NCBI GenBank assembly: GCA_002690445.1
Contig: NZER01000487.1
Span: 1 to 20,795, forward strand
Direction of reading: 5' to 3'
Length of the DNA stretch: 20,795 bases
DNA from: Candidatus Pacearchaeota archaeon
GTDB lineage: Archaea > Nanoarchaeota > Nanoarchaeia > Pacearchaeales > GW2011-AR1
The first letter of the stretch is position 1; every line of letters starts with the position of its first letter. This document shows, one piece after another, positions 7,802 to 14,612 of this stretch. A program made the position numbers and the translations under genes. Below the pieces are notes generated by a model. It saw only the letters and a program-made list of their open reading frames with translations. It was not told the origin of the DNA and did no database searches.

Positions 7802-7842
7802 CGTTGGCAACGCACTAATATCCTATCTGGCGGAGGGATAAG

Positions 7843-8766
7843 ATGTCTGAAGTAGTTGATGGACGAACGGACCAACTGGTTGAGGATACTTTCGCTGCTA
7901 TGATGGAAGAGAATCCAGTCGACCATGAGGCCGTAATGGATGGCATAGTGACTGAAGGGGGCGAGGACGCTGATAAGGATGCACAGCCGGCGGCGGCTGC
8001 GGATTCTGACGGAGTCGTCCATGTTGGTGAAGCTTCGCCCCGCGAAGGCACTGACACTGTGCTGGCAAGGCTGGAAGAAAGCGATCCTGCCGCGCATGAA
8101 ATAGTGCGTGGAATGCAGCAGAATATGACCAGGATGCAGAACGAGTGGAATGACTTGAGGGATAGCACGCTGGATACCCGACAGGAACTCCTGGATCGGC
8201 TGGAGATTATGGGGTCCGAGGATGAAGGGGAACCAGAGCCTGATCCTTTGGAAACTCAGGGGATTACTGAAGAGCATCTCAATATGTTCAAGACTATGGC
8301 AGAGCACTTGGATTACGTCCCACGCTCTGAGTTGGAGTCTCGAGACGTCATGGCTTCGGCTGAGGACTACACTAATACGATGTTGACGAAGGGTGTAGAA
8401 GAGTTCGGTGAGGATTTTGGTACCCTTAACGAAGATGGGACAGTGAGTGTGAAACCGGAGGTCCAAGAACGGTTGACTAGTCGGCTGGAAAGCCTGACTG
8501 ATGCTTCGAAGGGAATTACGGCTTATGAGTTGTTCAAGTTGGAATTCGAGCCGAAACCAGAACCCGCATCTGAGGCGGCAGCGGTGGGGGAGGGTGGGGC
8601 GGTGCCTGACGCGCCGCGCACGACTCCGAGTCCTAATGCGAACGTCTTGCGCCGTAGTACTGGCAGCGGGCAGCCAGTGAAGATTTACGATCCCTCAAGG
8701 GGGGACACTCCAGAAGACGTCATTGAACGCGCGTTCACGCTGACGCGGCGGGAGTTAGGTGTTTAA
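7843..8766 (+). CDS. Capsid scaffolding protein (probable)
   Basis: A 307-aa, strongly acidic protein directly before the major capsid gene, the usual place for a scaffold that templates procapsid assembly and then leaves. Residues 1-75 are Asp/Glu/Ala rich and likely disordered. About 75-125 forms a coiled coil (GMQQNMTRMQNEWNDLRDSTL). About 240-285 is Pro/Ala/Glu rich linker, and the extreme C-terminus is a short charged helix (DVIERAFTLTRREL) of the kind that contacts the coat protein. No protease motif is seen. GGAGGG at 7832-7837 is a strong Shine-Dalgarno, but it could pair with TATCC at 7819-7823. The call rests on composition, coil and synteny rather than a sequence signature. Confidence 0.75.
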   Translation: MSEVVDGRTDQLVEDTFAAMMEENPVDHEAVMDGIVTEGGEDADKDAQPAAAADSDGVVHVGEASPREGTDTVLARLEESDPAAHEIVRGMQQNMTRMQNEWNDLRDSTLDTRQELLDRLEIMGSEDEGEPEPDPLETQGITEEHLNMFKTMAEHLDYVPRSELESRDVMASAEDYTNTMLTKGVEEFGEDFGTLNEDGTVSVKPEVQERLTSRLESLTDASKGITAYELFKLEFEPKPEPASEAAAVGEGGAVPDAPRTTPSPNANVLRRSTGSGQPVKIYDPSRGDTPEDVIERAFTLTRRELGV

Positions 8767-8771
8767 ATATA

Positions 8772-8791
8772 AAAGAGACGGGAGTCTCTTT
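8772..8791 (+). promoter_or_regulatory. Perfect hairpin in the leader of the major capsid gene
   Basis: AAAGAGAC (8772-8779), a GGGA loop, then GTCTCTTT (8784-8791) form an 8-bp perfect stem six nt after the scaffold stop. The capsid Shine-Dalgarno (GAGAAGG, 8797-8803) follows, leaving it unpaired. No U-tract follows, so intrinsic termination is unlikely. A 5' stabilising stem or an RNA processing site that lets the capsid gene be expressed above the scaffold is the more likely reading. Confidence 0.6.
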
Positions 8792-8808
8792 AACTAGAGA
8801 AGGTATAC

Positions 8809-9789
8809 ATGGCAGGAGAAGGCGCACCTACCCTAACTTGGGCCACAGTACTGAGCGGCACTTTGATGAAGTATATCGAAAGTGGCGCGCTGTTGGACCA
8901 GGTACATAACCGCTCACCACTATGGCAGTGGGTGAGAGAGAAGGGTCGGCTTAAGACCCTTACGGGCGGTGAGAGGATAAGCGTCCCTGTGATGTATGAG
9001 GACAGTGGGAACTTTAAATATTACTCTGGGACCGAGCAGCTGAATGTGACCGGGTATGAGGGTATTACGAGAGCCTTCTATCCGTGGCTACAGGCGGCAA
9101 CGGCCGTGGTGCTTTCGGGCATCGATCAGAGAGTCAATATGGGAGAGTCCAAAGTCCGAGACATCAGCAAGGACAAGATCATGCAGGCCGAGTCGGCGCT
9201 TGCGGATAACTTGGCGACCGGGTCGTATAGTGACGGCACGGGAACCAGTAATAAGCAGGTCGATGGCTTGGAAGCCATGATCGCGACTACTAACACGAGC
9301 GGGACGTACGCCTCGATTAACTTCGGGACGAACACGCTGTGGAGGAACCAGGTCACGACTGGTGTTGGTAACGCGGCGGCGAATCTGTTGGCTAATATGC
9401 GAGTCGTCTTCAACGACTGTGGTGAGGTCGCTGGAGTGCAGGGGCAGCCAGATGGTATTTTCACGGAGCAAGGTTCGGCGGAAGCGCTGGAGGCATTGGT
9501 TGTGCCGGCGATCCGTTACTCACCTGATGGTTCAGGTGAGCTCTCAATCAAGCCCACGTTCCGTGGCGCTTCGATCAATTGGGAGGCCAAGTGCACGTCT
9601 GGTATGCTTTACGTCATAAATTCGAATCACTTCTTCCACTTCGTTCATCGAGATGCGAATCTCAAGATGAATCCTGAAGGCTTCCAGCGGCCGATCAACC
9701 AGGACACGTTGATCGCGCAGTTGCTGTATCAGGGCAACTTCGGCACGAATCTTCGTTCCGCGTTGGGCAAGCTGACGGGTATAACCTAG
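8809..9789 (+). CDS. Major capsid protein, HK97 fold
   Basis: A 326-aa coat protein. The N-terminal arm (LSGTLMKYIESGALLDQVHNRSPLWQW) leads into GERISVPVMYEDSGNFKYYSG (about 55-75). A long helix-rich spine follows (about 105-145), then YSDGTGTSNKQVDGLEAMI (about 147-165), a pattern common in HK97-fold coats of short-tailed phages. The C-terminal P-domain strand set ends NPEGFQRPINQDTLIAQLLYQ. No N-terminal protease delta region is obvious and a separate scaffold precedes it, as in P22-type assembly. The Shine-Dalgarno is GAGAAGG, five bases before the ATG. Confidence comes from architecture, size and position. Confidence 0.9.
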   Translation: MAGEGAPTLTWATVLSGTLMKYIESGALLDQVHNRSPLWQWVREKGRLKTLTGGERISVPVMYEDSGNFKYYSGTEQLNVTGYEGITRAFYPWLQAATAVVLSGIDQRVNMGESKVRDISKDKIMQAESALADNLATGSYSDGTGTSNKQVDGLEAMIATTNTSGTYASINFGTNTLWRNQVTTGVGNAAANLLANMRVVFNDCGEVAGVQGQPDGIFTEQGSAEALEALVVPAIRYSPDGSGELSIKPTFRGASINWEAKCTSGMLYVINSNHFFHFVHRDANLKMNPEGFQRPINQDTLIAQLLYQGNFGTNLRSALGKLTGIT

Positions 9790-9803
9790 AATAGGGGGGT
9801 AAT

Positions 9804-10088
9804 ATGGCTGCTGGAGATATTAGCTATGACACCGCCCCTGTGAGGCGAAGTGGGAACTTGATGGTTATCCACGGGACTATTGAAGTGGATGACACTTTTA
9901 GAGCCTTCGCGATTCTTGATACCAAATCCAGGATAGCGCACTGTGTGCTGACTCCTGAGGATGGGCTTGGGACTGCGGAGGTGGACATCAACTTGAATGC
10001 GTCTGGAACTGCGACCAATGGGACTATTGCTGTGATAGGCAATGATCCCACTGCGAACACTTTCCGCTTTCGGGTTGAATACGCGTAG
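9804..10088 (+). CDS. Small beta-rich head protein, unrecognised
   Basis: A 94-aa protein that directly follows the capsid gene, with an extended Shine-Dalgarno (GGGGGG) five bases upstream. Alternating hydrophobic and polar residues (GNLMVIHGTIEVDDTFRAFAIL) and a C-terminal TFRFRVEY strand suggest a compact beta sandwich. There are no Cys pairs, signal peptide or enzyme motif. A minor head or decoration protein is the best guess from its place between coat and cement genes. Confidence 0.75.
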   Translation: MAAGDISYDTAPVRRSGNLMVIHGTIEVDDTFRAFAILDTKSRIAHCVLTPEDGLGTAEVDINLNASGTATNGTIAVIGNDPTANTFRFRVEYA

Positions 10089-10102
10089 GAGGAACTAGTC
10101 TT

Positions 10103-10561
10103 ATGATGCTTCAAACCGTGAATCGCGAGATAGCTGAGAAAGTCTATATCGTGGTTCTGAATAATCAGTCAGCTGAACTGGCTCCTGGCGAGGTTGTGGA
10201 GTGGGATGTCCACACTACAGACTCGTATCAGGGGTATGCAGTGGAGTTGGTAGACGAGGCTATTAACGCGTCTTCTGGTATTGCTGGGAATAAGGTAGCA
10301 GGGGTTGTTGACTCTACTATCGCCACTGATGCTGTGGGCGTGCTGCAGGTCTATGGAGCGGCAAATGTTCGAGCCAGTGCTTCTATTGACGGCGGGAACA
10401 TGGTAGTTGCCGGCTCAATTAACGCCACTAATATCGGACATGTGTCGAGCTATGCAGCCAGTACGGATGATGGGCTCGGTCTTATTGGTGCTCTAGTGGG
10501 TTGGACTCTGGAAGCAGGGCCTAATGCCACTAATGCGACGGTTATGCTGAGCATTTTGTAG
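10103..10561 (+). CDS. Head decoration (capsid cement) protein, probable
   Basis: A 152-aa protein with a very strong Shine-Dalgarno (AGGAGG, 10087-10092). Sequence is Gly/Ala/Val/Asn/Thr rich with short beta strands. The segment GVLQVYGAANVRASAS (about 79-94) resembles the strand seen in phage cement and DUF2190-like head proteins, where a QVYG-type motif is common, and the C-terminus GWTLEAGPNATNATVMLSIL ends in a strand. Such proteins bind the outside of the expanded capsid to stabilise it. It is the last gene before the enzyme cassette. Confidence 0.65.
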   Translation: MMLQTVNREIAEKVYIVVLNNQSAELAPGEVVEWDVHTTDSYQGYAVELVDEAINASSGIAGNKVAGVVDSTIATDAVGVLQVYGAANVRASASIDGGNMVVAGSINATNIGHVSSYAASTDDGLGLIGALVGWTLEAGPNATNATVMLSIL

Positions 10562-10573
10562 CAGGGCATAGTG

Positions 10574-10600
10574 GAGGAGGGCATGAGGCTAGCCCTCCTC
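10574..10600 (+). terminator. GC-rich hairpin after the capsid block (possible weak terminator)
   Basis: GAGGAGGGC (10574-10582) and GCCCTCCTC (10592-10600) form a perfect 9-bp stem with a 9-nt loop. A run of six T residues appears only eight nt later (10609-10614), inside palindromic element copy 4. That spacing is poor for intrinsic termination, so it may be a partial terminator, an attenuator or a stem that hides the AGGAGG at 10576-10581. Confidence 0.45.
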
Positions 10601-10622
10601 TGCTGTGATTTTTTCACACGAG
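10600..10622 (+). repeat. Palindromic intergenic element, copy 4
   Basis: CTGCTGTGA, a TTTTT centre, then TCACACGAG. The inner five base pairs and the outer two pair. It lies between the capsid-block hairpin and the sulfotransferase start, 7 nt upstream of that ATG, and its GAGGG tail doubles as the Shine-Dalgarno. Confidence 0.85.
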
Positions 10623-10629
10623 GGCTGGC

Positions 10630-11307
10630 ATGAAGAATGTATTAGTGATGGGAGCGCCTAGAACAGGGACGTCCTTGGTTACAAAGGTCTTATCAGAACA
10701 TGGGTGGGATATAGGGGATCGATGCAGGAATAGTCTGGCGCATAGGGATCCTTCTTGTTATGAAGATCCTACAATGGTCCAGACGAATTATCAGATCTTT
10801 AGCAGCAACGAGGCACATCCAATGATGCCTTGTGATCATGTAAATGCAGCGATTAGTGCGGAAGCGTTAGAGATTCTTACAGAAGACAAGAAAGAGCCTT
10901 GGGTGATTAAGGACCCTTCGTTGAGTGTGACTTATCCATTTTGGAGGCAGCATTTTCCTGGCTGTCATGTAGTAGCGACTTTGAGGCATCCAGTGCCGGC
11001 AATTGAATCTATGATGAAGCGCAGCCACTTCCCGCACCACCGCTTTCCGCAAGTATGGTGGAGGTACACGCATAATGTGTTTGCTTGGGGAGAGATCTAC
11101 AACAACGTCTCATGGGTGCATTTTCCGACACTGCAAGGAATGGAATCTGCTGTATCCGACTCTGGTGGACAGTACGATAGTACTATCTATGATAGAGTTT
11201 TTGATAGCACTTTGGTTCATGGGACTCCTCAGGAGATGGAAGGTAACTATAGTTATATGGAACATTTGTACTCTAAAATCTTTACGACTAAAATATCTAA
11301 GCGATAG
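10630..11307 (+). CDS. Sulfotransferase-family protein
   Basis: A 225-aa protein with the two signatures of PAPS-dependent sulfotransferases. The 5'-phosphosulfate loop GAPRTGTS is at residues 8-15, and the 3'-phosphate-binding segment LRHPVPAIES is at 118-127. A VIKDP segment at 93-97 is also usual in the sulfotransferase_3-like group. These enzymes move a sulfuryl group from PAPS to a hydroxyl of a sugar, lipid or protein. The length is near the family minimum. It is the first gene of a four-gene modification cassette followed by a glycosyltransferase, so a glycan acceptor is likely. Codon use is more AT-rich at the 5' end than in the capsid genes. Confidence 0.85.
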   Translation: MKNVLVMGAPRTGTSLVTKVLSEHGWDIGDRCRNSLAHRDPSCYEDPTMVQTNYQIFSSNEAHPMMPCDHVNAAISAEALEILTEDKKEPWVIKDPSLSVTYPFWRQHFPGCHVVATLRHPVPAIESMMKRSHFPHHRFPQVWWRYTHNVFAWGEIYNNVSWVHFPTLQGMESAVSDSGGQYDSTIYDRVFDSTLVHGTPQEMEGNYSYMEHLYSKIFTTKISKR

Positions 11308-11321
11308 AAAGGCTGGCACGT

Positions 11322-12470
11322 ATGAGTGATGAAGAGAAAGTTCTAGAAGGACCTGAGTACGAGATCCCTGATGATGTTAAGATTCTCATAGGGACTCCGA
11401 ATTATACGAATGAGTTCTCAAGCGAAGTCCACGCTAATCATGTGCATTTGAGTGTGGAGTGGTCGAAGTGGGGGCTTGACTTTAATCACATGATTATAGG
11501 CAGGACTTTCGTGCACTTTGCTCGTTCCCAGATGTGTGATATGACAGTTAAGGGCAAGTGGAGTCATCTGCTTTGGCTGGATGATGATGCGGTGATAGAT
11601 GAGCATGTGCTGCCTAAGATGCTTGCAAGGGATTTGGATGTGGTAATTGCGCCTTATCCGATGCGCCGGCCCGCGTATGAGATCGGTATCTTGAGATCGA
11701 CGGCTTATAGCTGTCTTGACTGCGGCTGGTATGGGTTTATTGTATTCTCGTATGCGGAGGACAAGGTAGTGTTTCTTGATAGCCTGAAGCCCGGCGATAT
11801 AGACGAACATGGGCCTAGAGGCTGTCCTCCGAATGATGATGAGGTGCATTGTCCTAAATGCGAGTCTGAGAACCTGTGGAGGGATTTTCATAATCACAAG
11901 TCTTATAAGAATGTGTCGATCTTTCACAATGTCTCGAAGGGTGGGCTGATGGAAGTGGATGGAGGCGGGACGCACTGTATGTTGGTAAAGACTGGAGTGT
12001 TCGAGCACCAGGGAGAAAAGGGCGGGCCGGATACTATGCCGCCTGAAGTACAGAAGATTGTGGATCGTATGAGGGATAGTTTGAGTCCTGAGGAAGTGGA
12101 GCATTATAATCATTACTTGGGGGATTTGCCGGACGAGACGCAGTCGTTCAAACAAGAGGATAAGGCCGGCAAGCCTTACTTCCTGATGCCCAAACGCGGC
12201 ACTGAAGATATGTACTGGTGTTATAGGGCTAGGCGTAAAGGCCTTAAAATCTACATGGACAATGATGTCTTCGCATCTCATGTAGGCTTCCCGCAAGTCA
12301 TTACAAAGGGCTTTAGAGAGAGAATCGAAAGCCAGGGCTTGCATAAGAGTAAGGACAAGCAATTCGGTGGGAATCCTAATACAGTGGAGATCATGGACCA
12401 AAAAGGTGATGGAAGTCTTCCACTACGGCAGGCTGGTGTTCATGCGCGTAAGGCTAGTTCGTTGATATGA
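11322..12470 (+). CDS. GT-A type glycosyltransferase with zinc-ribbon insert
   Basis: A 382-aa protein. ILIGTPNYTN (21-30) begins a nucleotide-sugar Rossmann-like fold. WLDDDA (85-90) supplies the metal-binding DxD. TEDMYWCYRARRKGLKIY (294-311) is the catalytic E-D plus helix of GT2-like enzymes, and H320 is a likely third metal ligand. Between them lie two Cys pairs, C131/C134 (CLDC) and C177/C180 (CPKC), which look like an inserted zinc ribbon, uncommon in this family. It would transfer a sugar from an activated nucleotide donor; donor and acceptor are unknown. The Shine-Dalgarno is GAAAGG, nine bases upstream. The stop overlaps the next ATG by 4 nt. Confidence 0.85.
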   Translation: MSDEEKVLEGPEYEIPDDVKILIGTPNYTNEFSSEVHANHVHLSVEWSKWGLDFNHMIIGRTFVHFARSQMCDMTVKGKWSHLLWLDDDAVIDEHVLPKMLARDLDVVIAPYPMRRPAYEIGILRSTAYSCLDCGWYGFIVFSYAEDKVVFLDSLKPGDIDEHGPRGCPPNDDEVHCPKCESENLWRDFHNHKSYKNVSIFHNVSKGGLMEVDGGGTHCMLVKTGVFEHQGEKGGPDTMPPEVQKIVDRMRDSLSPEEVEHYNHYLGDLPDETQSFKQEDKAGKPYFLMPKRGTEDMYWCYRARRKGLKIYMDNDVFASHVGFPQVITKGFRERIESQGLHKSKDKQFGGNPNTVEIMDQKGDGSLPLRQAGVHARKASSLI

Positions 12471-12745
12471 ATAGTGATGAGGCTGTAACAAGTCGTTATG
12501 ATACTAGCCCTTTGGTCAAGTATAATGTTCTGCGATGTAAGTCGTGCAGAAGAGGCTTGGTCGTGATGGGAGTAGACGCCCCTGATAAGTATTGTAAAAA
12601 GTGTGGGTCAAGGGGACCTTGGACGAACGTATTAGGTCCTATCTCCCTTATAGAGACTCTGAGTATTTTACGTAGGACAAGAGGACAGTTAATGCTGGTT
12701 AACCCTGGCGGGCGTTTAGAGAGTTTACTCAGGAGGGTTTTGTAG
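12467..12745 (+). CDS. Small zinc-ribbon protein
   Basis: A 92-aa protein with four cysteines placed as a zinc ribbon: C24 and C27 (CKSC), then C43 and C46 (CKKC). The rest is basic, ending LESLLRRVL. Its start overlaps the glycosyltransferase stop (ATGA) and its stop is one base from the methyltransferase start, so it is a tightly coupled member of the cassette. It may bind one of these enzymes, a glycan or nucleic acid; nothing decides between them. Confidence 0.8.
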   Translation: MNSDEAVTSRYDTSPLVKYNVLRCKSCRRGLVVMGVDAPDKYCKKCGSRGPWTNVLGPISLIETLSILRRTRGQLMLVNPGGRLESLLRRVL

Positions 12746-12746
12746 A

Positions 12747-13568
12747 GTGCCTAAGAATGGAGTGTTTACGAAAGAAGAGATGGTTTTATCAAGATCTTAT
12801 ATGAGCAAGTGTAAGCCTCCGTCTATGGAGGCTAAGAATGGTACGAGGGTGAAGCTATGGGCAGACGTAGATGCTGAGACTCCTGTGGCAGAAGGCGGGA
12901 CACTGAAAGTTGAGCCTAATGCGCTGGTTTGTCGTGGGGATAGGGGAGATAAGGAGTATAGGGTTATGCCTATATTTCCGGCGCGCGCTATAGAAATTCA
13001 GCATCTTAAATTATGGAGTGTCGATGAGGGGTCGGCTTCGGTGCTTACGAGTATGGTATATAGTCTCCAGCCTGAATTAGTGGTGGAAGTTGGAACTAAC
13101 TGGGGCCGTAGTACTAGAGCTTTAGCTGAGGGATTGTCTATGAATGGTAAAGGTCACTTGTGGACTGTGGATATGATAGATTATGATATTCACAATAGCG
13201 GAGCATTGCTAGAAGATCAGAAGGACTATGTAACGCAGATTGTAGGTAGCACTCCTGACGTATATACGAATGATGAGACGTTAAGAGATATGAAGGGAAT
13301 TGAGTTAGCCTTCTTGGATGGAGAGCATACAGCGGAGGGAGTGGAACAGGACCTGGAGTATGTAGACGCTCATAGAGCTATGGAGTGCTTAGTTATAGTG
13401 GATAACGCTAGGGATGATCAGTGGGATACCGAAGCGGAGTTCTTTAATACTTATGATAAGTATCCTCATATCAACATTCCCACTATGTGTGGGTTTGAGT
13501 TGATATGGATGGCGGATAAAAGCGTGCAACAGCGAAAGGGAGTTTGGAATGGCAATTCATGCGCCTAA
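12747..13568 (+). CDS. Class I SAM-dependent methyltransferase (methyltransferase_24-like)
   Basis: A 273-aa protein starting at GTG 12747, with AGGAGGG at 12731-12737 giving nine-base spacing. SAM-binding motif I is LVVEVGTNWGRST (111-123). The acidic second-strand residue is D142 (LWTVDMID). IELAFLDGEHTAEGVEQDL (185-203) is the characteristic metal-site strand of the methyltransferase_24 family, which methylates small molecules and sugar hydroxyls. About 100 residues precede the fold and are unassigned. It ends the modification cassette and overlaps the next structural gene by 20 nt, so that gene's Shine-Dalgarno lies inside this coding sequence. Confidence 0.85.
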   Translation: MPKNGVFTKEEMVLSRSYMSKCKPPSMEAKNGTRVKLWADVDAETPVAEGGTLKVEPNALVCRGDRGDKEYRVMPIFPARAIEIQHLKLWSVDEGSASVLTSMVYSLQPELVVEVGTNWGRSTRALAEGLSMNGKGHLWTVDMIDYDIHNSGALLEDQKDYVTQIVGSTPDVYTNDETLRDMKGIELAFLDGEHTAEGVEQDLEYVDAHRAMECLVIVDNARDDQWDTEAEFFNTYDKYPHINIPTMCGFELIWMADKSVQQRKGVWNGNSCA

Positions 13569-13929
13569 CGCGAGAACTGCAGCAGCCTTCAAGGGCGAGA
13601 ATGATATATCCAACTCGGAGCATTATCAGAATGATGCAGTGGATGAGACAGATGTGGAAGTGCGAGCTGGTGCAGTCGTGTTGACTGGATATGAGTTGCA
13701 TAACACGACTGGCTCAGACGCCTTCCTACAGCTATTTGATGCTCTGGCCGCCAACGTAACAGTCGGAACGACTGCGCCTGATTACGTTATTACGCTTGCG
13801 GCGAATGCAGCTCGGGGTCGATCGTTTACGAAGCCGTTGGAGTTCAAGAACGGCCTGACGATTGCCGGGACTACGGCTTGGGCCGGCAACACTGGCGCTG
13901 CCATCGACGTATCGTTGGACTTTGCTTAA
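13549..13929 (+). CDS. Small structural protein, unrecognised
   Basis: A 126-aa protein translated from within the 3' end of the methyltransferase (AAAGGGAG at 13535-13541). It is rich in Ala, Thr, Asn and Gly with strand-like segments (VRAGAVVLTGYELHNTTGSDAFLQLFDA, GLTIAGTTAWAG, AIDVSLDFA). The pattern suggests a beta-rich particle protein, similar in flavour to the cement-like genes before the cassette. The exact role (decoration or connector) cannot be told. Confidence 0.75.
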   Translation: MAIHAPNARTAAAFKGENDISNSEHYQNDAVDETDVEVRAGAVVLTGYELHNTTGSDAFLQLFDALAANVTVGTTAPDYVITLAANAARGRSFTKPLEFKNGLTIAGTTAWAGNTGAAIDVSLDFA

Positions 13930-13952
13930 CTGATGTGAAATAATCACACGAG
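13930..13952 (+). repeat. Palindromic intergenic element, copy 5
   Basis: CTGATGTGA, an AATAA centre, then TCACACGAG. It starts right after the stop of the 126-aa structural gene and ends 11 nt before ATG 13964. The GAGGGGAG that overlaps its 3' end is the Shine-Dalgarno of the next gene. Confidence 0.88.
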
Positions 13953-13963
13953 GGGAGTAGCTA

Positions 13964-14605
13964 ATGCCTGTAACGATTGATATGGAAACTCAGGTCGATC
14001 CTTCCGATCATGATCTGGAGAATGGAGTGGATCTAGTCCTGGATGATGCGGCGCGAGGGCAGGTCGTGATGACTAAGTTCATTACGACTAATCCTAATCG
14101 CTATGGATTCCGGCCCGAAGGGGAGTGGATCGACCAGGTCACCACTGACGTAGGTGGCGGGAAGAAGAGCGCTAGGATTCTGACTACTGGCCTGGACGGA
14201 CAACCAAGGTCTGTGAATATAGACGATGGCCTTATCATAGACATGGTCGGAACACTTACTCGCGTTGTCGGCTTGCTTCCTGGCCGTCCTCCACTAGACG
14301 AGTCGGAGATAGATCTCTATATCGAGCAGACTGACGAGCCGGTGCCTTTATTCCAGCAGTGGGACTTTAGGGTGACACGGGTTCGGAAGACTAACGGCCC
14401 GGAAGGCCGATTGAGTCTGACTCGTTCCGAGGAACAAAAGCGTTTGAAGGCCCAGACCGAGATGCTGGATACACAGGCCGAGATGATGGAAGCGTTCCGG
14501 CAGATGTTTTCTGCTGGGGCGCAGCAACTTAATTCCGATGGCGAGCTGGCACCTAAGGCCCAGGCCGCGCTGAATGAAGGAGTAAAGGCACTCAAAAAGG
14601 GATAA
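13964..14605 (+). CDS. Virion protein of unknown role
   Basis: A 213-aa protein. The first 145 residues are acidic and strand-rich (QVVMTKFITTNPNRYGF, GLIIDMVGTLTRVVGLLPGRPP). A coiled-coil or helical tail follows at about 155-190 (EEQKRLKAQTEMLDTQAEMMEAFRQM), then Ala/Lys-rich helix to KALKKG. No family is recognised. The place between head and adaptor genes, and a helical C-terminus, would fit a head-completion or connector role. Confidence 0.75.
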   Translation: MPVTIDMETQVDPSDHDLENGVDLVLDDAARGQVVMTKFITTNPNRYGFRPEGEWIDQVTTDVGGGKKSARILTTGLDGQPRSVNIDDGLIIDMVGTLTRVVGLLPGRPPLDESEIDLYIEQTDEPVPLFQQWDFRVTRVRKTNGPEGRLSLTRSEEQKRLKAQTEMLDTQAEMMEAFRQMFSAGAQQLNSDGELAPKAQAALNEGVKALKKG

Positions 14606-14612
14606 GCCTACC

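Noticed and set aside
10574..10614. Strong intrinsic terminator after the capsid block
   Set aside because: The stem is good but the T run is eight bases away, so I list it only as a possible weak terminator.
11418..12401. A 327-codon reverse-strand open frame through the glycosyltransferase
   Set aside because: Shadow of a gene with clear catalytic motifs on the + strand; residue composition (His/Arg/Ile rich) is not protein-like.
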